Shown piece by piece: positions 46,313 to 58,768 of a stretch of DNA of 64,000 nt. The notes under the pieces were generated by a model. That model saw nothing but the letters and a program-made list of their open reading frames with translations, made no database searches and was not told where the DNA came from. The stretch spans positions 2,294,001 through 2,358,000 of the forward strand of contig JAEILZ010000008.1 in assembly GCA_018873225.1 (NCBI GenBank), in the 5' to 3' direction. Numbering within the stretch: position 1 is the stretch's first letter; each line of letters opens with the position of its first letter. The position numbers and the translations under genes are program-made. This stretch comes from [Phialemoniopsis] sp. UDSM-2020 (Eukaryota; Ascomycota; Sordariomycetes; Thyridiales; Thyridiaceae).

Positions 46313-49300
46313 TTAGAAATACTCCATCCTTCCCCACCCAAGCACCATCTCGAGCTCGGCGCGCACCTCGAGTGCGTCGCCGTAGCCCGCACGGCCCGCG
46401 GCCTCGGCCCTCCTGCCGGACCCGAGCTCCGCCCAGCGCGCGAGCATGGCGCCGTCGACCACGCTACGGCCTGCGCCGGCCCCAGCGTCGACGCCCGCGG
46501 CCGCCGCGGCCGAGGAAGATGGCGCGCGGTAGGCCTTTGGGTTCAGGCCCGCTGCGTGCGGCAGCGAGTTGGCTAGCTGCGACGCCAGGGAGGAGAGGCG
46601 CCGGTATGTGGCCTCGGGGAGGGGATAGAGGGCAGCGAGAGAGCCTGTCGTACCGGAGGCTAGGAGGAGGTGCTGCGGCGGCGGGAGGGGTCCGTCGGTG
46701 TCCATGGCGTCTTGGGCGGACTGCAGGTGTTGGTTCTGCAGGACAGTGTTGATGGCCGTGGAGGGAACGAGCAGGGAGTGGGTTGGGGTGCTGGCGCCGG
46801 CGGAGAAGGTGGTGCGGTGGACCAGAAGGTGGCCCTGAAGAGATTTGGGGTCTGTGATGGGCGTGTCAGATTGTCATATTGTCAAGGGATATACTGTATT
46901 GACTTACGCTCGGGATCAAATTTGAATACGTGGATGTTGCCGTCTGCATCGGCGGCAATGATTGAGAGGTCCCGCCCTTCAGGCAAGAAGTCGACGTTGA
47001 GGACCTCGAGGCGCGAGGAGCTCTTGCCGAATAGCATCATCTTGTAGGGCTCTTCGGTGTAGCCCGTGAACCAGACGCCCTTGAATGCGTCGGCCATGAG
47101 GCACAGGCCCGTGCCCGGTAGCTCCTTGGCGGCCGTGACATAGCAATTCATGTCCATGAAGGCGACGGGTAGCAGCGTGCCGTCCTCCTTGAGGCCGCGG
47201 ACCATGCACTTCTGGCCCTGCGCGACGAGCATGAGGCCCTGAGTACCGATCTCGGAGATGGCCGTGACGGCGCCCCTGGGAATGTCCTCCTTGGCGACCA
47301 TCTTGAGCTTCTTGTTGGTCTCGGGTCTACCGGGCTCAGGAATGACGCTGGCGACGTCGTAAACGAGGATGCGCCCGCGGATGGGCAGGTCCTCGCCACG
47401 GGAGACAGCGGTGCCGACGGTGATGAGTTGCTTGCGCTCATTGGTCGACTCTGACACCTCGAGGTTGAGTGTCTTGACGGACAGGATAATCTCGTAAGGT
47501 TCCATCTCTACTGTGTCGATGACCGACCAATTGACGGGGCTGACTAGCTTCAGGGCACCGCGCTCGGCTAGGGGTTTCATCGTGATGGACTCCTTCGCCC
47601 ACTCATGATGATGGCTGTCGTCCTTGGGCAGCTCAAACGGCTCCCAGGTACTGCTGGCCACGGCGTACACCTCGGTAGGTGGGTGGTATGCGACGGCGCT
47701 AACGTCGACGTCGAGTGGGATCTTCTTGATGCAGATGCCGTTCTCTGCAAAGCTGTAGTCGTTTGGGATCTGGCTGACCCTGGCAATGCCCTCCGAGTCG
47801 GCGTAGATGAAGCCACGCTCGCAACCCTCGGTGTGGAAGGTGCTTAAAGCACGCACCCCTGATCCGCCCAGACGCACCACCTTGGGTGATGATTTGGCAC
47901 TCTTCATGATGAAGCTAGGAGACGCTCCAGGCAGGAATACAGTGCTGTAACCAGCAACGTTGTTGCAGGCTCGCAAGGGCATGTTCCTCCGCTGATTCGA
48001 TGCGTCATCCTCGGCCGCAACCTCCGGGCTCTTGGCAAACGTTGTGTTTTGTATTTTAAGGAATCTCAGGGCTGTGGATAGAGCCCCAGTTGCCTGAGGC
48101 CTGTGGATGGGTTGGTAGATGGTGAAATCATCATTGGCGTGGCGAAGCTTGGATCTGTTAGCCTCTGTACTTAATGAGTTCTCGCGAACCTCCTGAACGA
48201 CTTACAATAAGGTAAGGATGCTTTGCAGTTGTGTCGCCGAGGTCTGCCACAAGTATCTCTGTAATGACTTCCTTGGGCATTCCCCGTCTGGCAACAAAGT
48301 CTGCAGATAGTGTTGGGGGGACATAGCAGAGACCTTCGGTGACATAGACAGGCTTAGATAGATCGGGAAGTGCATATACCTATTTGATGGTTAGTGTCGC
48401 TTTGCAAACCATTCGTGAAGATTACGTACATAGAGTGATCCCGTAGCGCTGAGCAGGAACATCATGATCTTGCTGGGGTCGTTCTCCGGATCCTTGCTGG
48501 CTTTGGAAAAAATACCCTGAGAATCGGTATAGAGGCAGCCGGTTAACCACTTTGTAGTGACTAGAGTCTTGTCATCTCTATCCATCTCTTCAAGCTCGTT
48601 GTCCTTGTTTAGAGCCACAATAACAGCGCTGGAGTCATCTCTGATGAGCAGCAGATAGGGGTCTGCTATGCTCGCGCTGATCACCCGGGGCTCTGCGCCG
48701 GTCTCTTCGTCAATCATAGGTAGGATCTGGGCTAGTCCAAGGTCTAGTAAACATTATGTCAGTACGTATGCTAGCTTTCCCTGCACCTTCTTTACTCACC
48801 TCCAGTATAGCACCGAACTTCTGACTTGAGTACCTGGACAATCCTCGTATGTTTGCCCATGGTACCTGCCTCGACCGTGAAGCCAGCGGCAGGCTCAAAC
48901 TCGGTTCCACTCAGAGTCTCAAAACCGGCAGCGGTCAGAGCATACACGTCAGATGTCTCGAAGCCGTCTGCATCTTCCTTGGCGACGATCATAAACTTAT
49001 CATGCTGTGCCGGGGAATCGTAGTCATTGCCAACCGTCGTCCCACTCTTCTCTCCTTGAATAGACTTTGGTATGGGTTTTGAGGCACACATAGTCCACAA
49101 GCCGCGTGCCTCAGGGAACTCGAATCTTCCGATGCTGATGGGGTGGATGTCCCTGTTCATTATTACAAGGGCGCCCGCTCTTCCTCGTCCGACAGCCGCA
49201 ACGAGCTGCAAGCTATTGTCTTTGCTCTCCTCGGACTTTTGGTCATCTCCATCCGCGTGCGAAAAGACCTTGCCGTATGTGATGTCACGTATTGGAGCAA

Positions 49301-50888
49301 CACTGATCAATCGATCTTGAACACGGAAGAGAAGCTCGCCACCGGTACCACTGCTCCCAGAACCACTAGAGGTTTTTGCAACAGGTTCATCGCCGTACAA
49401 ATCGTCCTCATCATCCTCATCAAGGAAGTCTTCGTCTACCTCATCGGCAATTTCGTCCAGTTTGGGCTTTCGCCGCGACGCTTGGCTCTGCTTTCGGGTC
49501 CATCCGACCACAAGAGAGTCGCTCGTATCGCTACCGACGAACATAGTGCCCCGGGTGAGTCGAGAGAGCGTCGCAGCGCCCGAAGGTAGGATGTCGCCGC
49601 CGCACTCGGGGGTGATCAGTCGGACATTAAGACCGGAGACGGTTCTACCATCTACGCGGATAGTGATAAGTGCCAGACGCCCATCTCTCAGGCTCATGAG
49701 AAGCTCGCCTTCGTTAGAAAGCACCTCAATGACACATCCTTCCAGCCGGAGATCAAGGTCGGATTGATCAGCTAAGCTGAAGGAGGTGGCTTGCTTGGTG
49801 AGATGATTTAGTGCGGCACCGTTTGCCTTTCCAGACTGATCGATGTGTATCAGCTCGTTGGCACCGACGAGAAGCGCACCTCCGACTGGTGATGGGATCG
49901 CAATAACTCGGAATAGGTCCTGGGGTAGCCCGTTGACCGAGAGAATGGTCGTGGAGGCTTTCTGTGAAAGATCCAATGTGAAGACCATGTAGGAGAGGTG
50001 GTCCTTTCGATTGAGTACCGTGGAAGGCGCTTGGGTCGATGAAAGAATACCAAAAGTAGGTTCTCTGTACTCATGCAGGAAGGCTAGATGCACGGGATGA
50101 AGGAGCGTGGGGTCAAGATTGGACAGCCGTAGAACAAATGAAGGTGAATATGGTGTCTCTTCTATGTTGCTAGTTCCATTGATGACAGCCGAGGATTGCT
50201 CCTTGGACGGTCGCGGCCCATCCAGCTCTTCATCCCAGTCATCCATATCAATGTCTTCGTCTTTTTGCTTGAAGGGCAGAATTGCCAGATTCCTGGCGCC
50301 GAACTTGAGTGCGGCGCATCGGCTGCCGGGATCTGCAGCGAGAAAATTGACATAGTCACTCAGAGGCGAAGTCCAGGGGCTGCCTTGGAGCTCGTCTTGC
50401 TCGTAGTAGTGGATGGATGTTGTGGATATAGTGTAGCGCTCAGGGTCCCATTCGACGAGACTCAATTTGGCATCCTTGAATGCTATCAAGAGCGCCTCGC
50501 CGCCAGACTTGGTCGGGAGCAGCGTCTTGACCCGCGCCAGCCCCGTCACAGTACCTGATAGAGCGATTTCGGAGACAAGCACCAGCTTTGTGTTATTCGC
50601 CCGGTCCGACCTTAGCAGGACAGCGTCGCCGCCCAGAAAGGAGGCCTCGAGCCCATCGTCGTCATTTATTCGACTGTCGTACTGGATCGTAGGCTGCTCG
50701 GCGCTGCTCTTGGTGGCACCATTGCTTTCTTGGGTATGATCGCCCTCCGCGGCGATAGACTTTGTCGTGAAGATCTGTAAAAGGGACGACTTGGCGACGA
50801 CCAGATTGCTCGCTTTCGCAGAGATCAGAGGCAACACCAGGGAGTGGTTGACAGCCGTAGGCGGCGTCAGCTCTGTGTAGCACTGCAT
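46313..50888 (-). CDS. cft1: mRNA cleavage/polyadenylation factor Cft1 (CPSF160)
   Basis: The large scaffold subunit of the cleavage and polyadenylation factor, acting with Pfs2 and Yth1 in poly(A)-signal recognition. Five exons: 50,888-48,800; 48,743-48,430; 48,379-48,206; 48,147-46,908; 46,851-46,313, giving 1,451 aa. The N-terminus MQCYTELTPPTAVNHS and the C-terminus ending WGRMEYF are typical of Cft1. Beta-propeller sequence runs throughout. An acidic linker near 476-500 (DEVDEDFLDEDDEDDLYGDE) sits between propellers, as in the family. The fourth splice joins FDPE to HPKSLQGHLLVHRTTF, confirming the CPSF_A-type C-terminal region. The third intron uses an AAG acceptor just after a GCTAAC branch point; that choice was made because it restores PYLI-LRHANDDFTIYQP. 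The last exon contains a lineage-specific poly-Ala/Gly insertion (SSSAAAAAG...GAGAG). Confidence 0.96.
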
Positions 50889-51587
50889 CCTGTTCCTGCT
50901 GCCGCGCTCATGCTCGAGTCAAGCGCATCGCACCAGAGCAGGTTGGGGGAGACTCGATTACTATGGGCGGCGCAAGTGTCGAGTTGTCGCAATTGTTCAA
51001 TGGAATGGAATGCGCCTGTTTGCGTCTATAATGTTTGCTAGGGTCTTTGGATCGCGAGGCTTTGAATATCGGGTCTAGGCTTTGTGCCTTTGTTGATGGT
51101 GACTTGGTTTGATTGGCGGGCTGGGCTGCACCCCACAGGAGCTGCAGGCCAGTAAAAGGTACAGCTGAATGCAGGCAAATTAGTGGCCAGTCGAGGCGGG
51201 CCAAGCAGCGGGCAGCTCCTCAGTTACGGGACCATGTCGTCACATATTATCCAAATAGCTTCAGCGCAGGCAGGCATGCTGGATCATCTTCCGCGAGACA
51301 AGCACCCTCCCCCTCACAATCCCCCCTCAATCACAACAAAACTAAACTGGGTCAAAGTCTTTTGGGTTTTGTGTGAAGGGAAGCAAAGCGGCATGCGATT
51401 CTTCAACATTCCAGTCTAGGAGCTTAATGACTTGACGCCAAAGCGACAGCATACAAAAGACCCGCGACAGCCGACAGACGGTTATTCCAGCCCTTCCTCC
51501 ACAGTCTACAGTCTCCCACAGCGCACTTTTCGTGCGAGCCACGATTCACCCCAAGATCAGTGCACATCGCCTTTGCTCATATTCACC
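50889..51587. promoter_or_regulatory. Divergent promoter between cft1 and LMBD1-like gene
   Basis: 699 bp between divergent start codons. The right end (51,420-51,587) is the CA/CT-rich leader of the LMBD1-like gene, ending TTCACCATGG. No specific binding site is recognised. Confidence 0.5.
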
Positions 51588-53342
51588 ATGGCAGGCTATG
51601 TGCAGGCGAACCTGATCTGGATCACCTACGCGGTCGCCATAGCTCTTGCTGTGGTGGCCGCAATGATCACGACTTTCACCTACCAGACCCCGCGAGACCG
51701 ATCGGCAGTCGTGAGCATCGTCTCCATTGTCAGCTTGACCGCACTCCTGGCCACAGTATTCCTTCTTCCCGTCGACATCGCCCTTGTATCCTCGACCGCC
51801 TCGGCCACTCTCGGCGCCAAGAAAGACTGGGCGACTCCCGACCGTGTCAATAATATCCTCCTCACCCTCAAGATTGTATACTATTCGCTCTACAGCCTCG
51901 ACGCTGTTTTGTGCCTTCTCGTCATTCCCTTTACATACTTCTGGTATGAGGAATACGATGAGGTCGAGGAGGAGGAAGGAACCAGGAGCACCAGCAGCCG
52001 GCTCTGGAGTGCTACCAAGTACACCCTCATCTTCCTGGTGCTGGTTGTCATTCTCTTCCTAGTCGGCTTCTTCGTGCCCCGTGCTAGTGGCGATAAAGGC
52101 CGACACCTGGACCTCGACTACTTCAAGAAGCTGCTTACAGAGAACAATGGCGAAAAGGCGCTCACATTTGCAGTCGGTCTCCTCATCACCCTGGGAACGC
52201 TGCTATATGTCCTCTACACGGGTGCTGGGCTTGCGCTGCTTCCAGTCTCCTTCATCAAGTCTGCCCCTTCAATTTCGGCGCCACAACTCTCAGAGACCAC
52301 GGCATCGGCCCTGGAGCAGAACCGCGAGAGGCAACGCCAACTCGAGCTACGAAACAATGGCCGAGCCGATGGCATGGCGCCTAAGGACAGGCGCGAAATG
52401 GAGCAACTCCGGCGGGAGGAGCGCACTTTGGTCAGGCGAGAGCGCCTGGCTGCCGAGGCCCGTGGCGAGGGTCACAGCTGGGTCTTTAGGGCATGGACCA
52501 AGATCTGCGCCGTTCTGAGACCAGTCAAACTTCTAGGCGGCATCCTTCTCTTGCTGGTGGCTGTCCTCATCTGGGTGTCGATGCTCATCACCGGTATCGA
52601 CAAGGCAGCAAACTCGATCTGCAAGCAGCGCTGCGGCTACATCCTTGGCCATATCAACGTGTTCCAGCCCATCAACTGGATCTTTGTCAAGTCTGCCAAG
52701 GCGTTCCCCGTCGACTATGTCCTTATTGCCCTGCTTATCCTCCTCTTTTTCAGTAGCGCCATCTCGGGAATTGCCTCCATTGGCATCCGCTTCCTTTGGG
52801 TGCGCATCTTCCAGATCCGCAAGGGGCGTACCGCACCTCAAGCACTCCTGATTGCCACCGTCATGCTGGCTTTGATTATCCTCGCCATCAACTACGCTAT
52901 CACCATGCTGGTGGCGCCACAGTACGCCATTTACGGTACGCAGACCTTCTGTGTCAACCCCCCTCGCCATCCAGGAGAGCAGCCGGATTGCAGCGGACAC
53001 CTCGACCTCGTTCGCCCGTGCTCCGAGGTGCTCGAAGAGGCAGCGGCCAAGGATGTGTGCACACCCTCGGTCATGTCGACCTTCCTCAACCGCGTCACGC
53101 TCAACTGGCCCGTCTTCGGCGCCGTTGACTTCTGGGCGCAGTTTGCCTTCCTCGCTGTATTCCTCGTGGTCTTCCTGACTGCGCTCTTCCGCACTCCCAA
53201 GCTGAACCTGAGCCAGCTGGACGAGGAGGCTGAGGCGGATGAGGAGGAGAGTCTGCTCAATGCGACTACAAGACGATTTGGCGCTACCTGGCAGGACATT
53301 CGGGGCAGAGGCGAGCAACATGATGGCGGATCACGCGCTTGA
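51588..53342 (+). CDS. LMBD1-type membrane protein, probable lysosomal/vacuolar cobalamin transporter family
   Basis: A single-exon 584-residue protein starting [16 protein letters not shown] in a strong context (CACCATGG). About nine hydrophobic helices are visible (near 8-30, 43-62, 96-115, 146-167, 196-222, 317-340, 372-396, 415-436 and 508-530). A long charged cytosolic loop (about 240-305) is rich in [13 protein letters not shown]. The arrangement and the segments [20 protein letters not shown] and [14 protein letters not shown] match the LMBR1-like family, which in fungi is annotated as probable lysosomal cobalamin transporter. Fungi generally neither make nor use B12, so that transport role is doubtful here; a membrane-receptor or trafficking role on the vacuole is equally possible. 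Confidence 0.9.
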   Translation: MAGYVQANLIWITYAVAIALAVVAAMITTFTYQTPRDRSAVVSIVSIVSLTALLATVFLLPVDIALVSSTASATLGAKKDWATPDRVNNILLTLKIVYYSLYSLDAVLCLLVIPFTYFWYEEYDEVEEEEGTRSTSSRLWSATKYTLIFLVLVVILFLVGFFVPRASGDKGRHLDLDYFKKLLTENNGEKALTFAVGLLITLGTLLYVLYTGAGLALLPVSFIKSAPSISAPQLSETTASALEQNRERQRQLELRNNGRADGMAPKDRREMEQLRREERTLVRRERLAAEARGEGHSWVFRAWTKICAVLRPVKLLGGILLLLVAVLIWVSMLITGIDKAANSICKQRCGYILGHINVFQPINWIFVKSAKAFPVDYVLIALLILLFFSSAISGIASIGIRFLWVRIFQIRKGRTAPQALLIATVMLALIILAINYAITMLVAPQYAIYGTQTFCVNPPRHPGEQPDCSGHLDLVRPCSEVLEEAAAKDVCTPSVMSTFLNRVTLNWPVFGAVDFWAQFAFLAVFLVVFLTALFRTPKLNLSQLDEEAEADEEESLLNATTRRFGATWQDIRGRGEQHDGGSRA

Positions 53343-53703
53343 GCGCGACGAAGCACCGTAAGGGCTGCTATTGCTGGAGGGAAACATTATACCCCAAGGG
53401 CAGATTGCAGATTTCTGTTTGCACCTTTCTCCTTATGTTACTACGGATGGGTAGGGCTCATTGGCACACATATGGTGGTTGTGCTTGGACATATCTGGTA
53501 TCACGGACTGGGAGGTTTATGGCTGGCGGCGTTGTCTTTTGTTACTCTTTGCGAACATGAGCATGTACTTCATACCCCCTGTTCTCTCAATCACGCTCTT
53601 TTTCTCTCAAGAAATGAACAATACATGCGAATTTCATCAATATCAATTATGCTCAAATTTCGTGCATGTGATACTCGCTATGCTAAAGTACAATGACTAC
53701 CCC
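53343..53703. other. Convergent 3' flanks
   Basis: 361 bp between convergent stop codons. AT-rich near 53,570-53,690, consistent with 3' UTRs. No gene is seen. Confidence 0.6.
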
Positions 53704-55000
53704 TTACCTCAACCCAGGCCTCTCGAACTTAACCCCCCTGTGCGCCCTCTCGTCGTAGCCCGCCGCAGGACCGACGTGCATCTCGCGCCAGCACCGGGAG
53801 CAGTAGACGTCGCCGTCGCAACCCTCGCACCGCACCGTCGCGTCCTCGAGGCACACGACGCACCACGTCCGCTCGTCCTCGTCGGTGTACCCCTGCCGCC
53901 CTGCCGTCTTGCGGTAGGCGGTGGAGGAGCCGGCACGGGCGTCGGGCGCGAAGGTCGGTGCCGAGGGTAGGCCCAGAGTGTTGCCGTCGGAGGTAGTGGA
54001 TATGCCTTTCAGGGCGGCCATGCGCGCGGCGATGGAGGACTCGAAGGACTGGCCCTCTTGGTCGTCATCGTCGTCGGTGGTAGATGGTGGGGGAGGGAGG
54101 GTGGAGGGGACGCTTGGGAGGGAGAAGGGGTCTTGGGATGAGAAGGGCTTGTCTGTGTGCGGGGAGGTGGTTGTGCTGGGTTTTGTCACCGAGGGCGGTG
54201 GAGGAGAGGCTGAAGCCTTACTATTGTCTCCACCTGCGATGTCATGATCGGGCGGCTCATCCTGCCTGCCGGATATGCGGTCTAATTCAGCCTCATCGGC
54301 GGCTTGGGCTAGCAGCTTGTTGACTTCTCCTTGCATCGCCTCGCCTTCGGAGTCGTCGCCGGAGTCGTTCTCTCCTGGGCAGGGCCCGCTACGTCTACTT
54401 GCGTCCCGGTCTCTTGATTCTTTACCGAGACTCTCGAGCAGGGCGGCAACCTTGTCCGCCTCGTCTTTGGGAGCGGCTTCCGCACTTGCGGAGCCAAAGT
54501 CCTCGTCGCCGCTCAGACCCTCGAGGAAGTCGTTCAGGACCTGCTCGTCGTCCATATGCAGCGGGTCCTCTTCCTCGCCCCCGTAACTGAGAGGTATGGG
54601 AAACTGTGCTTTGGCGACAGCAGGACTCTTGGACGGCGTCGTGGCCGTGTCTGCGCTTTGCTGCGCTGGCCGCGGACTCACAGAAGCAACCTCTCTCGAG
54701 GGACTGGGCGAGGGCGAACTGCTGCCCAGCCGTAAACTACGCAGCCGGGCGGTGAGCGCATCTTCCCTCGAGACAGGCTGCGACGGCTGTACCGCCGTGC
54801 CCCCTGGGACGGGTATACCGAGTGAGCTATGAGGTGGTTTGTTAGCCCTCAGCACCGCCTTACTGTCCATAAAACTGTGCCGCTTGGGCGCGAAAGGTGG
54901 AGTAAGCATACTTTTGTGACGGGTCCAGCGAGACGCTGGTTGGTTTGAGGGCATTCAGCCGCTCGAGCAGATCTTTGTCCGAGGCTGAAGGCTCGGTCAT
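53704..55000 (-). CDS. Abscission/NoCut checkpoint regulator-like zinc-finger protein
   Basis: Exons 55,000-54,912 and 54,826-53,704 flank an 85-bp intron (GTATGC...CATAG) and encode 403 aa. The N-terminus MTEPSASDKDLLERLNALKP lies in exon 1. A long low-complexity Ser/Pro/Glu-rich region has an acidic helix (DDEQVLNDFLEGLSGDED) that could bind an ESCRT-III MIT-type partner. The C-terminus is a Cys/His zinc finger: Cys352, Cys355, Cys363, Cys366, Cys372, Cys375, His380 and His392, with WCVVCLEDATVRCEGC. This architecture resembles ANCHR/ZFYVE19, which delays abscission when chromatin persists at the division site; fungi label these as abscission/NoCut checkpoint regulators. Role in septation is inference. 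The zinc finger resembles a B-box as much as a FYVE domain. Confidence 0.82.
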
Positions 55001-57199
55001 GGTTTAGGGGAGTGATGGGCCAGGCTGAATGGACTGAGGTGAGGTGGTGGAGTTTCCCCCAGACCACGGAGCACGGAGCACCGGTTCGCGGTGGAGACGA
55101 AAGGCCGGGGGGATCGGAGGGCGGTGTCGGATATCGGAGGCGAAGGCAGGTAAACCGTCTAAAGGGCAAATACTTTCATGGATACCTAGGTAGCAATAAG
55201 CTCTGGTACCTCGAGGTACCGATCTCGAGATCTGCCAATATTGCCACCGTGTTGCCTATGCTATGGACATTCCGAGGCAGAGAATACATGTAATGGCTGC
55301 AGGGGTGAAATGATCTGGCGTATTCTGTCGTATGAGCGTACCCAGTCGGCCAGAAGACGGGAATTATTTTGTGCATCCCCTTGGTTTGGCAGGTGGCGCA
55401 AAGCAAGGCAGACAAAGAGGCAGCCAGATCGAGTGTAGACGGTAACCAATGGCGAGCAGAGTGTGATAGTGTGATATGTTTGGTGGGGAAAAGAAGGTTG
55501 GCTCGAGTTGCACAGCCCAGTTCATGGGGGTCCAAACTTGCGCTTGTGCAGCACCAGATGGCGATAGTGTCAGATACGCAACCGGAGATGTTGAGAGTGT
55601 AACGACCTAGATTTCTTCTAGAAGGAAGTTTATTCAACTCATACAGACTCACTAGCAATGCTTCACTGCCTCATTTGTATCTGGTGATCTGGGTAGTGGC
55701 ATCATCCGACGACGGGAGGCGCGTATAAGCTTTTACGCCAAGGTCCAGCAATGCCTGGACCTTCTCCCTGCAGATGTATGTATGTACAATAGCACGCAGA
55801 GCACTGAGAACTAGGCATCGGACAGCCACGGTTCCGAGAGCAACAGCGCCTCACGCTTGCATTCACCACGAACAGGCAGAATGATCAGTACCAGCAGGCA
55901 GCTGCTTCTGCTTGAGAAATGACCATGATACGATATCGTTGCTCCAAGTCATGACTATGGCTTTGTCCACCTATTGCTATTTTCTAGTCTAAGTACCTAG
56001 ATGATGGCCGTCATTGTCGGCCACTCACTTGAAGGTTGCACAGAAACGGTTCTGCATTGCGCGCGCGCGGGGTTTGGGGTGTTTCTGCACGGGTAAGACG
56101 GCCACAGTTGGCCACAAAGAAGTCACTCCAGGGCTGCATTAAACCCGGAATGGCGCCCTTATTTAGTGCGATTTACACCTTCTTTTGACCTAAAGCTGCA
56201 GACCCCGTAGATCCGTTTCTGGGGTTGGCGCGTGGCTCAGACACACACCATGATGAAATTACACCGCAACGTCATTTGGAATTAGCTGGTTGGTCCGAAG
56301 GCGATAATACGCAGGTCGCACTGGCGATGGCCACCAGCAATTGTGTCATTGTGCGCGGTGAGAATAGGTGATGAGCCAACCTTTTTGGTCGTTGGTTGTT
56401 TGCAGTATTTGCATAACAAGAAAGAGATGTTTGCCAAGACTTCAATATGTCATGCTTATGTTCGTTGTGCTCTGCCATGCCGACAGTCCGGATCATCATC
56501 AGTGCTGGCTGTTTTTCTGCCTATCCATCAATCCATACGAGGTACCTCACGTTGGGTGGATCTTGGGCGAAAAGAGGTGTATTGGTAGTGGATCTCATGC
56601 ATGCTGGATGTGGTGAAGTCACCACCATCCCCCAATCCCCCCGGCCAAACCAGCGTTGATGGGGCGAGGTTGATAGTGTCATAGCACTCTTGAATCTCTC
56701 TCGCTTGGGTCCAGCCGCCACATCCTAAACCTCTTGGCGACGCGCCGGCACGGAATCTTACCACTCAGCTGCTCCCACTGTTTCTTCGCATTCCCACTGC
56801 CTCAATTACCTCTGGTTCTATGATTCCTCGGTTTACCAATCGGTGCCAACCTGTCCCAGAACGTGCTGTCAAACTCCTCCGGCACAGCCCACTAGCCAGA
56901 GGCCCCAAATCATACAAAGCCACTCAGGTATCCCCACTTAGAGTCGACATTCCAAGACTTTACTTCTATTCAACCTTACATGACATAAGTGCGGCTGCGC
57001 TGAATACCGATTACCACCCAGCTCACCGAAGAGATTTCAAGGTTGGATTTAAACCTGACACTCCTCAAGACTTTCCTGGCTTGACATTCGCTGACTTGTT
57101 TCAACTCCTGCAGCTCCAAGTGACACAAGACGAGCGCCACTTATTACTCTATCTCGACTTCCTTACTCCTTACCTTACCCATCCTCTAATATTATCACG
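55001..57199. other. 2.2 kb divergent interval
   Basis: No supported gene. A 127-codon ATG-initiated frame (56,820-57,203, plus) ends in an ATGA overlap with the downstream start codon; its composition looks like a translated leader. The minus-strand frame at 55,176-55,658 shows no family. The right end is the leader of the secreted protein gene. Confidence 0.5.
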
Positions 57200-58384
57200 A
57201 TGAAGCCCAGCGCAGTCCTAGCCTGCCTGGCGGTCGCCGCCCAACCCATCCACAGCGCTGCTATCAACGACGCCCTCTCAGACATCTCCATCTCGATACC
57301 TCAACCTGTCGTTGAGCGCGATGATGCACACTTCGAGGACCTAGTCAAGCGCAAAGGTGGTGGCGGTGGTGGTGGACGAGGAGGTTCCAGCGGAGGCTCC
57401 CGCGGTGGCAGCTCTGGCTCTAGTGGAAGGTAAGACTCGAATTGCGTCCCTTGCAACATTACACCCATGCCGAGGATCGCATACCACAACCGTATATACA
57501 CACGGCGCGAGAACTGGAAGGCTGCAACTACATGGAACCGATGGGCTAAAATATGATTTTCTGTTATTATAGTAGAGGAGGTTCTTCCTCCAGTGGCTCA
57601 TCGGGCTCATCGGGTTCAAGTTCTGGCTCTTCTGGTTCTCGCGGTGGATCGTCGTCGTATGCGCATCCCCTTCGTATTCCCACATGACAATATTGATTTA
57701 TGTCTGAATTGGACCGTGCTGACATGAACATATAGCAGTGGCAGTAGCAGTGGAGGCCGAACCGGTCTCGGCTCTTCGAGCTCCGGCACCGGCGGACGTA
57801 CGACCACCGGCAGCGGACCCCGTCCTGCCTACGGCGGAGGCAGTGCCTACAGTGGTGGTGCGGCCGCACCCTACCGGGCTGGCGCAACCCGTGGATCGAT
57901 TGTTCCCTACGCTCTCGGTGGTGCTGCGCTCGGTGGTGCCGCAGCTCTAGCCTTCTGGCCCGGCATCTGGTACCACCCGATCTACTACTATCCCTACCAC
58001 AACTACCACAATTACCACAATCAGTCGAGCAACAAGAACGAGACCAAGCCCGTTGCTTGCGCGTGTGATGAGACGGTCGAGTGCAGTTGTGAGGAGAACG
58101 AGAACACGACTGCCATTGTGAACGAGCTCATTGGCAACGGCTCCATCAACGCCATGAACTCATCGGTCGTCGCTCTTGGCAACGTCAATGGCACCGAAAC
58201 TATCCTGATCAACGGCACTCTTCCCAACGGCACCACTGCCGCTGGAGGTACCGAGTCTCCCGATGGCGATGATGGCGATGGTGGCGATGGTACCAACGGC
58301 TCCGAGAGCCTCAGAATCCTGCTCCAGCATGCTGGCTACTGGCCCGTCCTCGCCACCGTCTGCGCCACCGTCTTCCTGCTGTAG
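57200..58384 (+). CDS. Secreted Gly/Ser-rich, His/Tyr-rich GPI-type protein (DUF7732-like)
   Basis: Exons 57,200-57,429, 57,573-57,656 and 57,736-58,384 encode 320 aa. A signal peptide (MKPSAVLACLAVAAQPIHSA) is followed by a possible KR processing site (about 51-52) and a low-complexity tract of Gly/Ser repeats spread over all three exons. A hydrophobic Ala/Gly segment (YALGGAALGGAAALAFWPGIW) leads into a Tyr/His-rich run (YYYPYHNYHNYHN). A Cys-containing module (CACDETVECSCEENEN) and an Asn-Gly-rich, multiply glycosylatable stretch (NGS/NGT/NET) follow. The hydrophobic C-terminus (YWPVLATVCATVFLL) after NGSES fits a GPI attachment signal. I recall such proteins as DUF7732 (unchecked). It is likely a cell-surface or wall protein. 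The exon 2 acceptor is ambiguous by one codon (ATAG or GTAG). Confidence 0.8.
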
Positions 58385-58768
58385 AGGGGTCGATCTACTA
58401 CGCCATGCTTCTTTTGATGAGTTTTAGAAGGAGGACGTTGTCGGGCATTCTTGGTATACCCTTTATTCGTGTATTCTACTTCCCTTCTTGAACATACCTT
58501 TGCAGTATGTAGGATTACTGGAGGACTTCTTTTTGGTGCAGGGCGTTTGGGATGATATCCACGATGATGGACTTTTGTGTCTGCTGCGTTGCTTGACATT
58601 GTCAAGAGGCGATTAGACTGCTTCATGACCTTTTGACGATATCACACTTGAGATAGAACGCCTTTTCTTCCGCGAGAAATAAACATATTTTGACTCGCAG
58701 CTTCGCTTTCTATACGCTTCGTGACATGATCCTTGAAATACGCAATGATATACTTGATATTGCACTCG
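58385..58768. other. Convergent 3' flanks
   Basis: 384 bp between convergent stop codons; 3' UTRs only as far as can be seen. Confidence 0.6.

Noticed and set aside
51432..51587. In-frame 52-codon extension upstream of the LMBD1-like start
   Set aside because: It has no ATG at its beginning, while the ATG at 51,588 has an ideal context and begins the first membrane helix as in the family.
55176..55658. 160-codon minus-strand frame
   Set aside because: No recognisable domain or splice support and mixed codon use; treated as chance.
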